From Gracilaria gracilis (taxonomy: Eukaryota > Rhodophyta > Florideophyceae > Gracilariales > Gracilariaceae), in the NCBI GenBank assembly GCA_030374805.1, contig JARGSG010000191.1:310001-374000 (forward strand): a stretch of DNA of 64,000 nucleotides, given 5' to 3'. The translations under genes and the position numbers were made by a program. The notes under the pieces were generated by a model. It had not been told where the DNA came from. It did no database searches and worked only from the letters and a program-made list of their open reading frames with translations. Positions 53,431-63,206 of the stretch are shown piece by piece; position 1 is the stretch's first letter, and every line of letters starts with the position of its first letter.

Positions 53431-55244
53431 GAGTAACTCAAAGTCCCCAACAAGTTCTTGCGCAGCAATTGGCCTCCGCGTATTATTGAGGTTACGCGAG
53501 GTAGAACTGCCCTTCGCGCGGGCTCCAAGTGCCGCAGTGTCGTCGACAATGACGGGTATGCGGTGACCAGTTGTCTTACCAGACCGGGCGGCGTGGCGTG
53601 CTGCTAGAAGGCAAGCTTTCAGCCCCAGCTGGTTTATGCGGACTCTCTTATACCTCTATTGGGTCTGAATAGCGATTTTGAACCGCTGATTCTTGATGGC
53701 GCACTTGAACCGTTCTGAGACAATCCTGCGACCGTTGGGTACATCATCAATGAGCGTACCGGTCGCGCCCGCTCTGATCGGGTCCAATGATGCACAATGG
53801 AGAGAGGAGTACCACCCTTTTTGTGCCCTGCACTCAGAAATCTGTTTGAGGAACTGCTGAGGCTCTTCAATGTCCGCGTAAGTTACTCCTCCACCAGAAG
53901 GGCAGGCGTCAACAGCATAGGATTTTTGTGACAGCGGGCGACGCAGGTCTGCGTAAAGAAGTGGAACAAGGTCCAACATCATTTCCAGCTCGGTCACGTG
54001 AGATGGACCCAGTTTCCTCCGTTTGGTGGACGGCTGTTGAGAGACAAACACATGAACAGTACTTAGAACTGATAGACAAGGTCGGCGTAAGAGGGCTGGC
54101 CATACCCAGAGACCTATCAGGGCCTGCATTTCCTTGGCAGTCGCAAAACCGTTCTTAATGAGGCGTTCGGTGTCGGTCAGCAGTCAGAGCGCTGTGTCTG
54201 GTTTGACGGTCAGAACCCCGCATTGCCACCACCATAAGCCGACTGCCTCCCTAGGGCTGCCTTCCCCTGCGATTATGGCTTTAGAGGAATTTGTGGGCAA
54301 GTGATTTGAATCGAGAGCTTCTGAAGCCAATCTGGTAGCTTTAATGAGTCCAGAGAGAGCAGTTGCAACTGAGTTGATGTCATCGATGTAAGAGAGAAGG
54401 AACCCGCGTTCTCCACCAATCTCGTAATCAACAAGAGGCTTGAGGGAGGTAGGCGGTCGAAGACCTGCCTGTGCAAGAACAGTACAAGCCACCGCTTGTG
54501 ATAAAGCAACCGCAAACGAGGCCTCCATCGGGACACATCGAAGGCAAGACACAACAAATTTCTTTGCGGAATGTACTCCAACGGAATTAGCAAGGACCCG
54601 AAGGAGGCCAAGCAAAGAAATAAGGAAATCAGGAACTCGGAGCCTGTTATAGTATTGCGATATATCACAACCCCGCAAGTGTAAGGACTTTCCTTTTGGG
54701 TGGAAGAAACTTGAAACTAAATCTGGGCTGGGCAACTCTACTGCGCTAGCCTCGGGGTCAAAGAGCTTGTTGGAACGGTTTCCGGCCCAAATAACTCTTT
54801 GGGAGCTGCCAACGGTCTTCCATACTCCAAAAATTGAATTATCAATGACGTCTTTGGCAGGTTCCCGAAACTCGATCATGTTTTCTGCATGCATGCGCTT
54901 GAGTAGCTTAGGGTAGTGCCCGGGTTTAATGCCCAGGTGCACACGTTTCTTGTAGAAGTCACGGGACCATTTCTCCCGTGGAAGAACCAGAAAACCTTCA
55001 GACACCCTGAAAAGGTCATTGGGACCTAGAATATCCTGTGGGTCTGCGGTGGCGGCTTGGGAAGGCTCAGGCAGCGCTGCCATCTCGCAGTCGAGAAGGC
55101 AGAAGTCTCCACGATGCCTGGAGTCCACATAGCCTGCAGCCGGCGCAGAGTGCTGGCACTCTGCCTTCCAGCTGCAATCAGCTCAGATGTTCGGGCCACC
55201 GCCTCCCGAACATGAGAGACCCCGAGCAAGTCAGCACCCGTCAT
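53370..55244 (-). pseudogene. DIRS reverse transcriptase-RNase H, broken
   Basis: Frame 55,128-54,184 contains RT: the motif A region LRGCDISQYYNRLRVPDF, a PMEASFAVALSQAV block and the catalytic LLSYIDDINSVA. After a TGA at 54,184-54,186 the same frame continues to 53,656 with connection/RNase H (SYAVDACPSGGGV). A frame change then leads to VDDTAALGARAKGSSTS and WIPLEINPADAPSR, the typical DIRS-type RNase H ending, at about 53,400. Upstream ORF 55,244-55,026 may give the N-terminus. No DAM-type methyltransferase domain, present in some DIRS elements, was seen. Confidence 0.85.
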
Positions 55245-55378
55245 GGGTAAATGATGCTGCTGCTCAGGCGAGCCGCCGGTCAGCCAGCGAGGAGCTCCAG
55301 CGAGTCTTCTACCAGTAACGGCCTCGCTGCTTCACTCGCGCGCTTACAAGCTGGCCTCGGGGCGTGAGTCATTTTGGA

Positions 55379-56470
55379 CTAATTTTCGGGATCCCGCCCG
55401 ATCCCCATGAAACCCAGATTCTTCTCGTAGTACGTTGCTCGGTTCTTCGCCTCCAGACTTGATGCTCGTTCGAGAACTACGAGGCCTCGAACTAACCTTT
55501 CCGCCGTCGCGGAGAAGACTGCTGGATTCGGGTGAAACTCATCCAGGAAAGTCGCCAGCGCCAGCCCTGTTGCGAGAAGTTCTCGAGAAAGGTGAACATC
55601 GGAGCCGCTCCCTTCGGTCCCTGAGGTTTTTGCTGCTAAACTCTCTACCCAGCAGATGACTGTTGCGTTCTTGGGCCAGAGCGTCACTTTCTGAGGAGCA
55701 ATCAACTCGGTAGCGGGGAAGCACAGATGGATGTTGATACGGCATTCAGGGCGAATCACGTAGATGGGGTACTCCTGCAGCATTCCCCGTGAGCGGAGCG
55801 GATTTGGATTGAGCCCATACGTTCTGCAAATCATGTTCGATACCTGCACTCCGGTTTTGAAATGTCGGAGCAGCGCATACAGTTCGGTCGGTGTCGTTAC
55901 TTCCAGCTTCAAAGAATCGAAAAACTTCTCGAAGCGCCTGCCCTCCTGATGCAGAATGTCAAGCATCTTCTTTGGAATGCACGCACGAAAATATCTTCCA
56001 CCCCGTCCAACATCAATATCTGAGCTGCTAGCACTGGCAGCACCGTCGGAGCTCGCATCCAAATCAGAATCAAGGGCCGCCTGGGGTCGAATACGACGCA
56101 CGGAAAGGACAAGAGAGCTCGTAGATGCAGTACCTGCAAGAGGCTTTCCCGTTCTGCTGCCAGTCGCCGTATTCGGACGCCCCGCCCCTTTGTCTGGCGT
56201 TTTCAATTCGTTCGCAACGTCTTCATTCAAGAGCCCAGACAGAAACATACGACATACCGCCCCGGAAGGAGAAACAGGCTCATCTCCGTTGAGGAATGCT
56301 GCCAGTTCTCGCCATTCCGAGGACTCTAGAGCGTCAAGATCGCTGAGGCTCCAAAGCTTGCAGAACTGATTTATACGGTCTCGCTGGCTCGTAGAATAAA
56401 ACCTGCCAAGAAAACCTTTAACAGAGAGAGCTGGGACGCAAGCCTTCCAGTAGGCTAACATCCTTTCCAA
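55379..56470 (-). CDS. DIRS gag-like ORF
   Basis: A 363-codon uninterrupted minus-strand ORF upstream of RT. The N-terminal ~95 residues are helical (GFLGRFYSTSQRDRINQFCKL). Ser/Asp-rich low complexity follows to about 150, then a second domain (KKMLDILHQEGRRFEKFFDSLKLE, PTELYALLRHFKTGVQVSNMICR). The family is not recognised; the position implies the structural protein of the element. It ends about 130 bp before the RT N-terminal ORF. Confidence 0.65.
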   Translation of the reverse strand: MERMLAYWKACVPALSVKGFLGRFYSTSQRDRINQFCKLWSLSDLDALESSEWRELAAFLNGDEPVSPSGAVCRMFLSGLLNEDVANELKTPDKGAGRPNTATGSRTGKPLAGTASTSSLVLSVRRIRPQAALDSDLDASSDGAASASSSDIDVGRGGRYFRACIPKKMLDILHQEGRRFEKFFDSLKLEVTTPTELYALLRHFKTGVQVSNMICRTYGLNPNPLRSRGMLQEYPIYVIRPECRINIHLCFPATELIAPQKVTLWPKNATVICWVESLAAKTSGTEGSGSDVHLSRELLATGLALATFLDEFHPNPAVFSATAERLVRGLVVLERASSLEAKNRATYYEKNLGFMGIGRDPEN

Positions 56471-56540
56471 AGCCTGACCTTTGCGTATACCAGAGTGGTA
56501 GAAATGTGTCGGAGCTCTGGGTGGGATCGGTTATTTGAAC

Positions 56541-56999
56541 TCAGCTCACACCAACGTCGTCAAGTGTTCTCGCAATTAGCTTAGTGATCTCGAACTTCTT
56601 TCCGAGAATAGAATATGCGTCAAGCGCACTTGCGACGCCAAGAAAACCCTCTTCATCCGACACTCGGGCGGACCAAGCACGACGAATAGCGTCACACATC
56701 TCATTCACATCCTTTTTTGAGGAGCTGTTGGACAGGTATTACTCTCTCAGAAGGGGACCGATGATTGCCTTTTCATCTGTGTCATCAAAATGGAGATTTT
56801 CTGCGGCTTCTTTCCCCAAAGATGCTTTAATTCTGCCGGCCAAATCAAGCAGTTCATGACCGGTTTTTGAATTAATAAAAGGGTTAAGAAAGTTGTCCCA
56901 AGCAAGAGAAAGAAAGAAAAGCAGGAGCTTACCTCCTTCCAGGGCCTTCAGACGTGTATCCGCGTTCTCAGGCGCCACAGCAATAAACTTACCAGCCAT
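56541..56999 (-). pseudogene. Short first ORF of the DIRS element
   Basis: Starts MAGKFIAVAPENADTR at 56,999 just inside the right repeat and is in frame to a TGA at 56,541-56,543, with one TAA at about 56,737-56,739. About 152 codons, helical (LLLFFLSLAWDNFLNPF, LDLAGRIKASLGKEA), unknown function. It is a separate small protein or the N-terminus of the gag-like protein, whose ORF starts 70 bp further on. Confidence 0.5.
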
Positions 57000-57033
57000 A
57001 GCGCGGTTAAAGGATTGACCGCAAAGGCTATTT

Positions 57034-57122
57034 AGAGAGGGGGGGAGAGTGGGTGGACTGGCTCACAACATCTTATTTGCTGATGGTGTTGCAGAGCCTT
57101 AAGTAGGCCCTTTCTCCGTCCC
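57034..57122. repeat. DIRS direct repeat, right copy, first part
   Basis: Matches 52,036-52,121 (GGACTGGCTCACAACATC... to CTTTCTCCGTCCC) and is cut at the TTA where the Harbinger element inserted. The rest resumes at 60,640. Confidence 0.9.
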
Positions 57123-57532
57123 TCAGAGCATGGCCACCAAGGGTTCAATTTTGCGTTTCAATTCATTTTTTGAAAATTGAACGCAAATTTAATCGCACCA
57201 ATACGATCCAATCCAATCTGAAATAAATTGAAATGGAACTTGGATTGGAACCAAGCAAATCTCAGTTCAAAAACAGCATATTTGAACCATGATTCAGCCC
57301 GTTCCAATCCAATCCCAGACACCCAAATCTCGGACAAACAATATCGCCTTGGCATCAATACTATAGAAACGACCGCAACACTTTTTACCGCCAAACATGA
57401 GTCGGCATTACACAAATATACTTCTCATCGTTACTCCTTTTGCCTTCCTCTGCGATACAAAGTTTTCAACTCCATCCCCTCCCCAATTATCACCAAAATC
57501 TTTTGCATACGTCTCTTCCAATCTCCTAAACT

Positions 57533-58591
57533 ATGGGTGCTGGAAAAGGGTGGTCTCCACAAGAAACGGTTTCTGCTTGTCGAGCATTCATAGCGGCTTC
57601 AGAACATTCGAAGTCTGGAAGAGGAAAGAAAGCCCATTTGTTTGAGGCTCAAGTTCTTAATCATTTTATGACGTTCACCGACGAAGATCGGAAAAAGTTT
57701 CCTACTATCACGTTCTTCGAAAGAACTGGAGATGCTATTATCCAAAGATACAAAAAGGCCAAAGCTTCATGAGTGAAGTATGAAGGTATAATCTTTGCTA
57801 TAAAGGCAAGGAAACCCACTGGATCCCCAACCGAAGCTGATATTGAGAGAGCGGCACTGGCAGTGTACAATGGAGATGCGACGATCGGACATATGCACAC
57901 CTTTATTAGTGATCAGTCCATTTACGTAGGTAATCATTTTCCCTATCAGCAGGCGCTACAGTTTCTGCGAGGAACACATGGGTGGTTGGTGCAAATCGAA
58001 TCGAGGCAAAAGGCTAAAACTGTTCAGACCGCGACTGCCGCAAATGATGTCCTCAATTTGAACTCGAACACATCACCCGCCCAAAGCAATCCAACTGGAA
58101 CAATGATTTCTGAGGTTTCTGTGACAGACAGACTGTCTGGGAGTGAAGACTCTTCTCCTTTGCAGAGAAAGCAGCGTCCAGTCGGGACGAAGCGTGCTTT
58201 AGAAATCTCCAAGCAAGTTGCTGCACTGCACAGAGGCGCAGATGGAATTGTTAAGATTGCAGAAGCTGCGAACAAAAGAAACAAATTGTCGGAGCAGCTT
58301 CTTGAGTTAGAGAAGAAACATTCTATGGTCAAGTTATTTTCTATGCCCGGAACGAAACCAGCAATGCTCAATCGATTCCTACAATTGACACAAAAAGAGG
58401 CTTTGCTCGGACTGGAGAATAGCAATAATACCGATGAATCTGAGCCTCGTGTTCTTTCTGTGTCAGCTCCGACTGCTATTGTTGGGGCTCCTCTCACAAC
58501 CAATTCAAAGGCAGTCTCAAGTGACGAAAACACTGACTCTGTCCAGCATAATGAAGCATCAGTCGCTTTACTTGAACTGCACTCTACGTAA
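57533..58591 (+). pseudogene. Harbinger Myb/SANT-like protein with one stop
   Basis: ATG at 57,533. The frame is open to 58,591 apart from a TGA at 57,770-57,772, for 352 codons. The N-terminal ~110 residues read like the NAM-associated/Myb-like domain of Harbinger second proteins (WSPQETVSACRAFIAASEH, KKFPTITFFERTGDAIIQRYKK, then IIFAIKARKPTGSPTEADIERAALAVYNG). A middle Ser/Thr linker precedes basic and helical parts (KQVAALHRGADGIVKIAEAANKRNKLSEQLLELEKKHSM). Such proteins help bring the transposase to the nucleus and the element ends. It runs tail to tail with the transposase, 58 bp apart. Confidence 0.75.
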
Positions 58592-58649
58592 CTACAGTTT
58601 TTATTGGTCTCTTTTCTTGTGTCTATGGTGTGTCTGAAGAGGGTTTTCT

Positions 58650-60019
58650 TTACGATTGATTACCGTGCATGGCCCAAATATGTTCAACTAAGGCATCTCG
58701 AAGCTGCCGGTGTAGTCCTTTGACCTTGATATCATCAGAAATGTTTGAATGACAGTCAAAAAAATGCTCGATTGATTGATCGCGTATAGGTTCCAGAACT
58801 ATGTCTGTGTCGTCTTCATCTTCTGTAAACATGGCGCTCCGCCCTCCTACTCCGTCGCTACGGTACGATTGTCTTCGAGCGTCTACGGTCATATTGTGTA
58901 GGATCACACAGGTCTTGGCAATGATGCGCATTGTTTCTACAGTCCAAAGCTCCGACGCATAAAACAGATATTTGAATCTTCGAAAGAGAAATCCAAACAA
59001 GCGCTCTACCGACTTTCGTGCCCCTTCTTGTAAACTACGGAAGACTTTTTCCTTCATTGTGCTTCCATCAGAAATAGTTTTGACAAACACCTTCCAGTCA
59101 GGGTGTCTTCCGTCCGTGAGATAATAGAACCATCTAAACACCTTTCCATTGATTGTGTACGACGGAAGAACAGGAGGAAACTGTCCACTAAGAACGTTAG
59201 AAAAGTGGGAACTAACCTCGAGTATATTCAGATCATTAAAAACTCCGGGAAGCCCAAACTGAAACGACCGCACCCAAAGGTCCATATCACAAATAGCTTC
59301 CATTCTCAAAGATGGTACGCCGCCTTTGCCGGTCATGAGTCCTTGCAGGGCCTTTGGATAGTTTTTCCAGGTCCATCCCGCACAATCCAAGCAGCCAATG
59401 CACCCTGGAAAACCGATAGCCGCAAACTGTCTCTCAATACGCTCCAAATCCTCTCCTGTAGGCTCACGCAAGTATGTGCTTTCCCACCGTCTAACGACGG
59501 CTTTGCAGAATTCGGCGAGAGCGATTGATGCCATGGTCTCCGAAATATTAAGCAAATCATCGCAAAAGTCGGCAGGTATGCCATACGCCGACTGCCTATG
59601 TGCGCACAAAACTTTGACAAGCGAGATATTCCGAGCTTTCCTGTTGCATCCGGACGTACTCCTTTCCGAAAGAAGTTAGATATTGCTATCACAGAAGACA
59701 ATATCCGATTAAACACGGCCCTAGGCATCCTGAAGCGACTTTCGAACGCTTCCTCGCTTTGTTCTGGACCAAACAACGTTGTCCTTGGTCTCATTTCATC
59801 CGTGGGCCAGAAGTATTTCTTCATGTAGTACATTTGCGTGCTAGAGTAATCTCGTGCAAAGTTCGCAGCCTTGCCTGGAAGGCTACCTCCGGCTTTCTGC
59901 TTGAAATGTGTTTGCATAGTCACCAATCCCAACATTTGAATCCATACCGAGGCGACCATGTCAGCGTCTTCCTCCGTTGTTGTGGCAAATCTGCACTCCT
60001 GCTCAAGTTCATTTGCCAT
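58650..60019 (-). pseudogene. PIF/Harbinger DDE transposase with one frameshift
   Basis: The N-terminal segment from ATG 60,019 includes YYMKKYFWPTDEMRPRTTLFG and ESRFRMPRAVFNRI. A one-base shift near 59,610 leads to the segment ending at 58,650, which holds the whole catalytic domain: first Asp in GCLDCAGWTWKNYP, second in FGLPGVFNDLNILE, WFYYLTDGRHPDWKVF, and the acidic residue of the last helix in GARKSVERLFGFLFRRFKYL. Only the frameshift keeps it from being full length. Harbinger enzymes cut at TTA/TWA, which fits the flanking triplet. Confidence 0.88.
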
Positions 60020-60626
60020 GGTATCCAACAAGTGAATACCTTTACGATGGCCTCAGGTCACTGCAGACGCATGCCAAGCGTCAGAATAGTTAGATAATGC
60101 GACTCCTTCCTAGGGGACTCCAAAGACAAGGCAGGCGTCAAGAGTAGCTATTCGCAGGCTTCACAGTGCGGCACAAAGAAAAAGAAAATGTGGGCGCTCT
60201 TAACGCAATCAAAAAGAACAAAGAAGCCCGTCAGGGGAGTGAGCAGGGTGCTTTCGGTGTGATGGTGGTTGCTTTTGGGATCAGTTATTATCCGGAGGAG
60301 GATGACGCCGGAATCAACGGCCCGCACCAAGACGCTGCGGTTGATCAGATGCAATTTGGCGCAATTGAGGCGCTTTTAATTGGGAGGTGCGAGCAACGAA
60401 TGTAGGCGGACGGAAGCGCCGCAGGGACAGAAAGCGCGGTAGGGTTAACCGGAGTGAACAAGTGCAACGGGGTGGGTATGCAGGACAGATTGGATCAGAG
60501 GCCGGTGGGGGACTTTAGGTTCATTTCAACCCCAACCGTCTCGAGATTTGGACTGTAATCAAATCGTAACCGCCAACCAGTGAATATAGCACACGTTTAA
60601 TACGTTATGGATGGAACTGGAGCATG
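60020..60626. other. Right flank of the Harbinger element
   Basis: Non-coding. It ends in a GCATGGGTGGCCATGC palindrome at the terminal repeat. The short ORFs here are not supported. Confidence 0.4.
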
Positions 60627-60639
60627 GGTGGCCATGCTC

Positions 60640-60767
60640 TTACTTACTCAACGTCCAATTGAAACTACTTCAAGGGAGACAGAACACAGGAGCTTTCAAA
60701 AAGGCGGAAGACACGTTCACTTGCAATACCTAGGGCTATATTGAAATCCATTCTCCGAAATATCATT
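60640..60767. repeat. DIRS direct repeat, right copy, second part
   Basis: Matches 52,122-52,248 (TTACTTACTCAACGTCC to ATTCTCCGAAATATCATT). It completes the repeat after the Harbinger insertion. Confidence 0.9.
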
Positions 60768-61315
60768 GTATTTATTCGCTCAAAAGTATTCCCATTGATT
60801 CGAAAAGTTCTTTCCAGTAAATCCCAATATTTACCGTGTTACAAAGTCGTTAGGCACATAAAATTTGTTTTTTGGTGTTCTTTTATACTTTTTGCCACGT
60901 TCTATGTTCTTTGAAGCACTTATGTGTGGCTTGAAACAAGTTCAAATAATATTATTATGAAACTCTTTGTCGGTGAAACTAGTTAAACTCATTATTGTTT
61001 TAGCAATTTTTTAGAATGAAATGAATCAAAGTAAGGTGCTTATGATTTTTCGTCATCGTCAGAATTTTTTACGTCTTTGTATTGTTGTAATTTTGAAGGT
61101 CGTTTTTGTAACTGAGGTCGATTTTGGTCAAGAGTTTTAGAGCGTTGTCTACTTGTTCGGGATTGAGGAGGTTTTGTATATCCATGGTGAGAAAGAAGTA
61201 TTTGCTGTTGGTAGAATGCGTGGTTTGGTTGGAAGATCAACAAACAACGCAAAGACTTAGTGTAGTATCTGTTTATGTAATAAATTGCCCAGAAGCATTT
61301 TATTGTTGCAGTCAT
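60768..61315 (-). pseudogene. AT-rich transposase-like N-terminal remnant
   Basis: Minus-strand text includes a basic Gln/Arg/Lys-rich segment (SRTSRQRSKTLDQNRPQLQKRPSK, in two parts), stops, then FYVPNDFVTR, a stop and ILGFTGKNFSNQWEYF up to the DIRS border. Base composition matches the DDE relic at 51,388-52,020 on the other side of the DIRS element. I propose, with modest confidence, that they are two halves of one transposon split by the DIRS insertion. Confidence 0.35.
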
Positions 61316-61468
61316 GCTATCCTAATTCTGTAAATATGATTTGGAACGACGTAGTCTTTATTTTGCGTTCGCATTACGTTTAGTCATCTAAATATAATGT
61401 CTGTGTAGTCATCAACTCCACTGCAAGGGCGCAGGTGCACAAAGGAATATAACTCCTGCTTTGCACGG

Positions 61469-62101
61469 TTACGTTTTACCTTCCTGGGGTGGGCAAAGTG
61501 GAGCATCTTTTAAAAACGTTGGAATAATGATTAAAATAGTAATAGTTCTGGCATAGCCCTGACACGTGTAGAGTTTTTGCCCTTGAACCACTGCAAAGCC
61601 AGAAAATGGCATGTACTTGAGGTCATTCATTCGTCTGCTTTTTGAAGGAGTCAAAAACCAAAATGTGGGCGTACGAGCGAAATGGGGCGTTCCACAATTC
61701 CCTGGGCATTTGGTCCCCCCTTTTTTCTGGTACCTGTTTTGGAGGACCGAAACATCTTCTGTGAACCTCAAAGAGTCAATGTACCAAATTACCCACTGCA
61801 CCACTTTGCCCTCCCCAGGAAGGTAACAAAGCAGGAGGTCTATTGATAGGGTGTGGAAGATGAGGAATGGGACACGACGGGGAGACACCTGTGATCTACA
61901 CGAAGGTATCTGACTGCATCCTGCATGGAAAAAAACGCAGTTGGTATGGCATAATCGGTCATTTCTGAAAAACACAATACGCAAAGAAGCGAACTGCGTG
62001 TTTGTGTTTTTGCGTTTCAATGGTGGACCTAAAAGTCTGAAAAGCACAAAACCCAGCAAACCGAGCCACTCACTTTCAAAGTGAGCTTGAACCCTATTCA
62101 C
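61469..62101 (-). CDS. Weak hypothetical ORF
   Basis: A 210-codon open minus-strand frame with mixed hydrophobic and Cys-rich text (VVQWVIWYIDSLRFTEDVSVLQ, GTKCPGNCGTPHFART). No domain, signal peptide or homologue is recognised. It could be a transposon remnant or chance. Confidence 0.2.
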   Translation of the reverse strand: MNRVQAHFESEWLGLLGFVLFRLLGPPLKRKNTNTQFASLRIVFFRNDRLCHTNCVFFHAGCSQIPSCRSQVSPRRVPFLIFHTLSIDLLLCYLPGEGKVVQWVIWYIDSLRFTEDVSVLQNRYQKKGGTKCPGNCGTPHFARTPTFWFLTPSKSRRMNDLKYMPFSGFAVVQGQKLYTCQGYARTITILIIIPTFLKDAPLCPPQEGKT

Positions 62102-62104
62102 TCT

Positions 62105-63120
62105 GTCTGATTCAGTCCACTAGTAGCCTCAATCATCTAAGGGTCTTCTTGACTACTCCTTATACCTTTCTATCATCGTATCTTAACCTACAATGGTATC
62201 TAGATTTATAAGTAGATATATGTAGGGCGCCATAACTTGTAACAAATGGGATGGAACACATTCCACAGAGCAGAGGTCTTAACAATGGCAATCAGTTCCA
62301 GCACAATTTTCATCAGCATGCTTTCGAAACCCTCAGCGTTGAACGGCAAACGTTGCAGAGGTAACACAGAAACGTGAAGGGTAGAAAACAACAAAACTGC
62401 TCCGTCGCCTTTCGGAGGTGATTGACAAGCAATACGATCAAGGCAGAGGCTAATCGAGTGGTTAAGCGCAAAAGGATGGCGCACACGAGCGCAAGCAGAA
62501 GAGTGAAGAACATCGGCCGAAAGGAAAGCCATATTCATTCCTAGAGAGCGCATGGCTCGGTGATGTGCGTTTGTGCTTGGAGCACTTTTGCAATCGTTAC
62601 GATTTGTGCCGAGCAAAAAGGTGTTTTTGTGTTTTCAGGAATGACCCAATATCCTTGTTGACTACACATATGCGTTTACGAGAATTTGATATGTATTATT
62701 ACGTGCTTTTACTGCAAAGTAGCTATATATATATATCGAGGCCTTACAACTTGAATTACCCCTGGTAGAGTGATCGAAAACAATCACAAATCGAAAACAA
62801 CTGAATACAACCCAATCCCCATTGTGCCAAGAACCAGCTTTTGCCAGTTCTGAACCGCAGACAGCGTTGTCAGCGGCATCGGCAGACAGTCCCTCACCCA
62901 GCATCACCAGGAGGCCGATTGGCAGACTTCGTTTCTGAGAGTTCAACCTCCACCAGAGGGCCGCCAACCGAAGCGCGGGCTTTATTGTATCGCACTTGGC
63001 TGTGAGCAGTCAAGTGTAATTCAACAGCCGTGCAATGTAGGCGCACAGTGCACCTTCATCTGTGGCTTGACAACACAGACAAAACAATGCTACACATACG
63101 ATACAGTTCACAACACGCAC
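62105..63120. other. No supported gene
   Basis: Overlapping short ORFs only. A short (TA)n run lies near 62,725. The last ~150 bp are presumably the upstream region of the gene at 63,207. Confidence 0.3.
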
Positions 63121-63126
63121 TTCTCG

Positions 63127-63133
63127 TATAAAG
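63127..63133 (+). promoter_or_regulatory. TATA box of the right-edge gene
   Basis: TATAAAG lies 80 bp upstream of ATG 63,207 in a C/A-rich leader-like context. Confidence 0.5.
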
Positions 63134-63206
63134 CCATTCGACACTTAAGACACCCGCCACACGCCCGAGCAGCCAACGTCTGCACAAGCTCAGCGTCCGC
63201 GCTACC

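Larger units (their letters stand above)
57126..60639. mobile_element. PIF/Harbinger transposon (3,514 bp) inside the DIRS repeat
   Basis: The 13-bp terminal inverted repeats GAGCATGGCCACC (57,126-57,138) and GGTGGCCATGCTC (60,627-60,639) match perfectly. Flanking triplets are TCA (57,123-57,125) and TTA (60,640-60,642). The uninterrupted left DIRS repeat reads CCGTCCC-TTA-CTTACTC at 52,115-52,131, so the target was TTA, the classical PIF/Harbinger site, with one substitution in the left copy. It encodes a Myb/SANT-like protein and a DDE transposase, convergently arranged. Confidence 0.92.
52036..60767 (-). mobile_element. DIRS-type tyrosine-recombinase retroelement, interrupted
   Basis: Minus-strand order: short ORF, gag-like ORF, RT-RNase H, tyrosine recombinase. 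It is bordered by a direct repeat of ~213 bp: left copy 52,036-52,248; right copy split into 57,034-57,122 and 60,640-60,767 by an inserted Harbinger transposon. Just outside the left copy, TGGACGTTGAGTAAG (52,021-52,035) is the inverse of CTTACTCAACGTCCA inside the repeat (52,125-52,139), as expected from the complementary junction sequences of this class. Without the Harbinger insert the element is about 5.2 kb. Confidence 0.8.
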
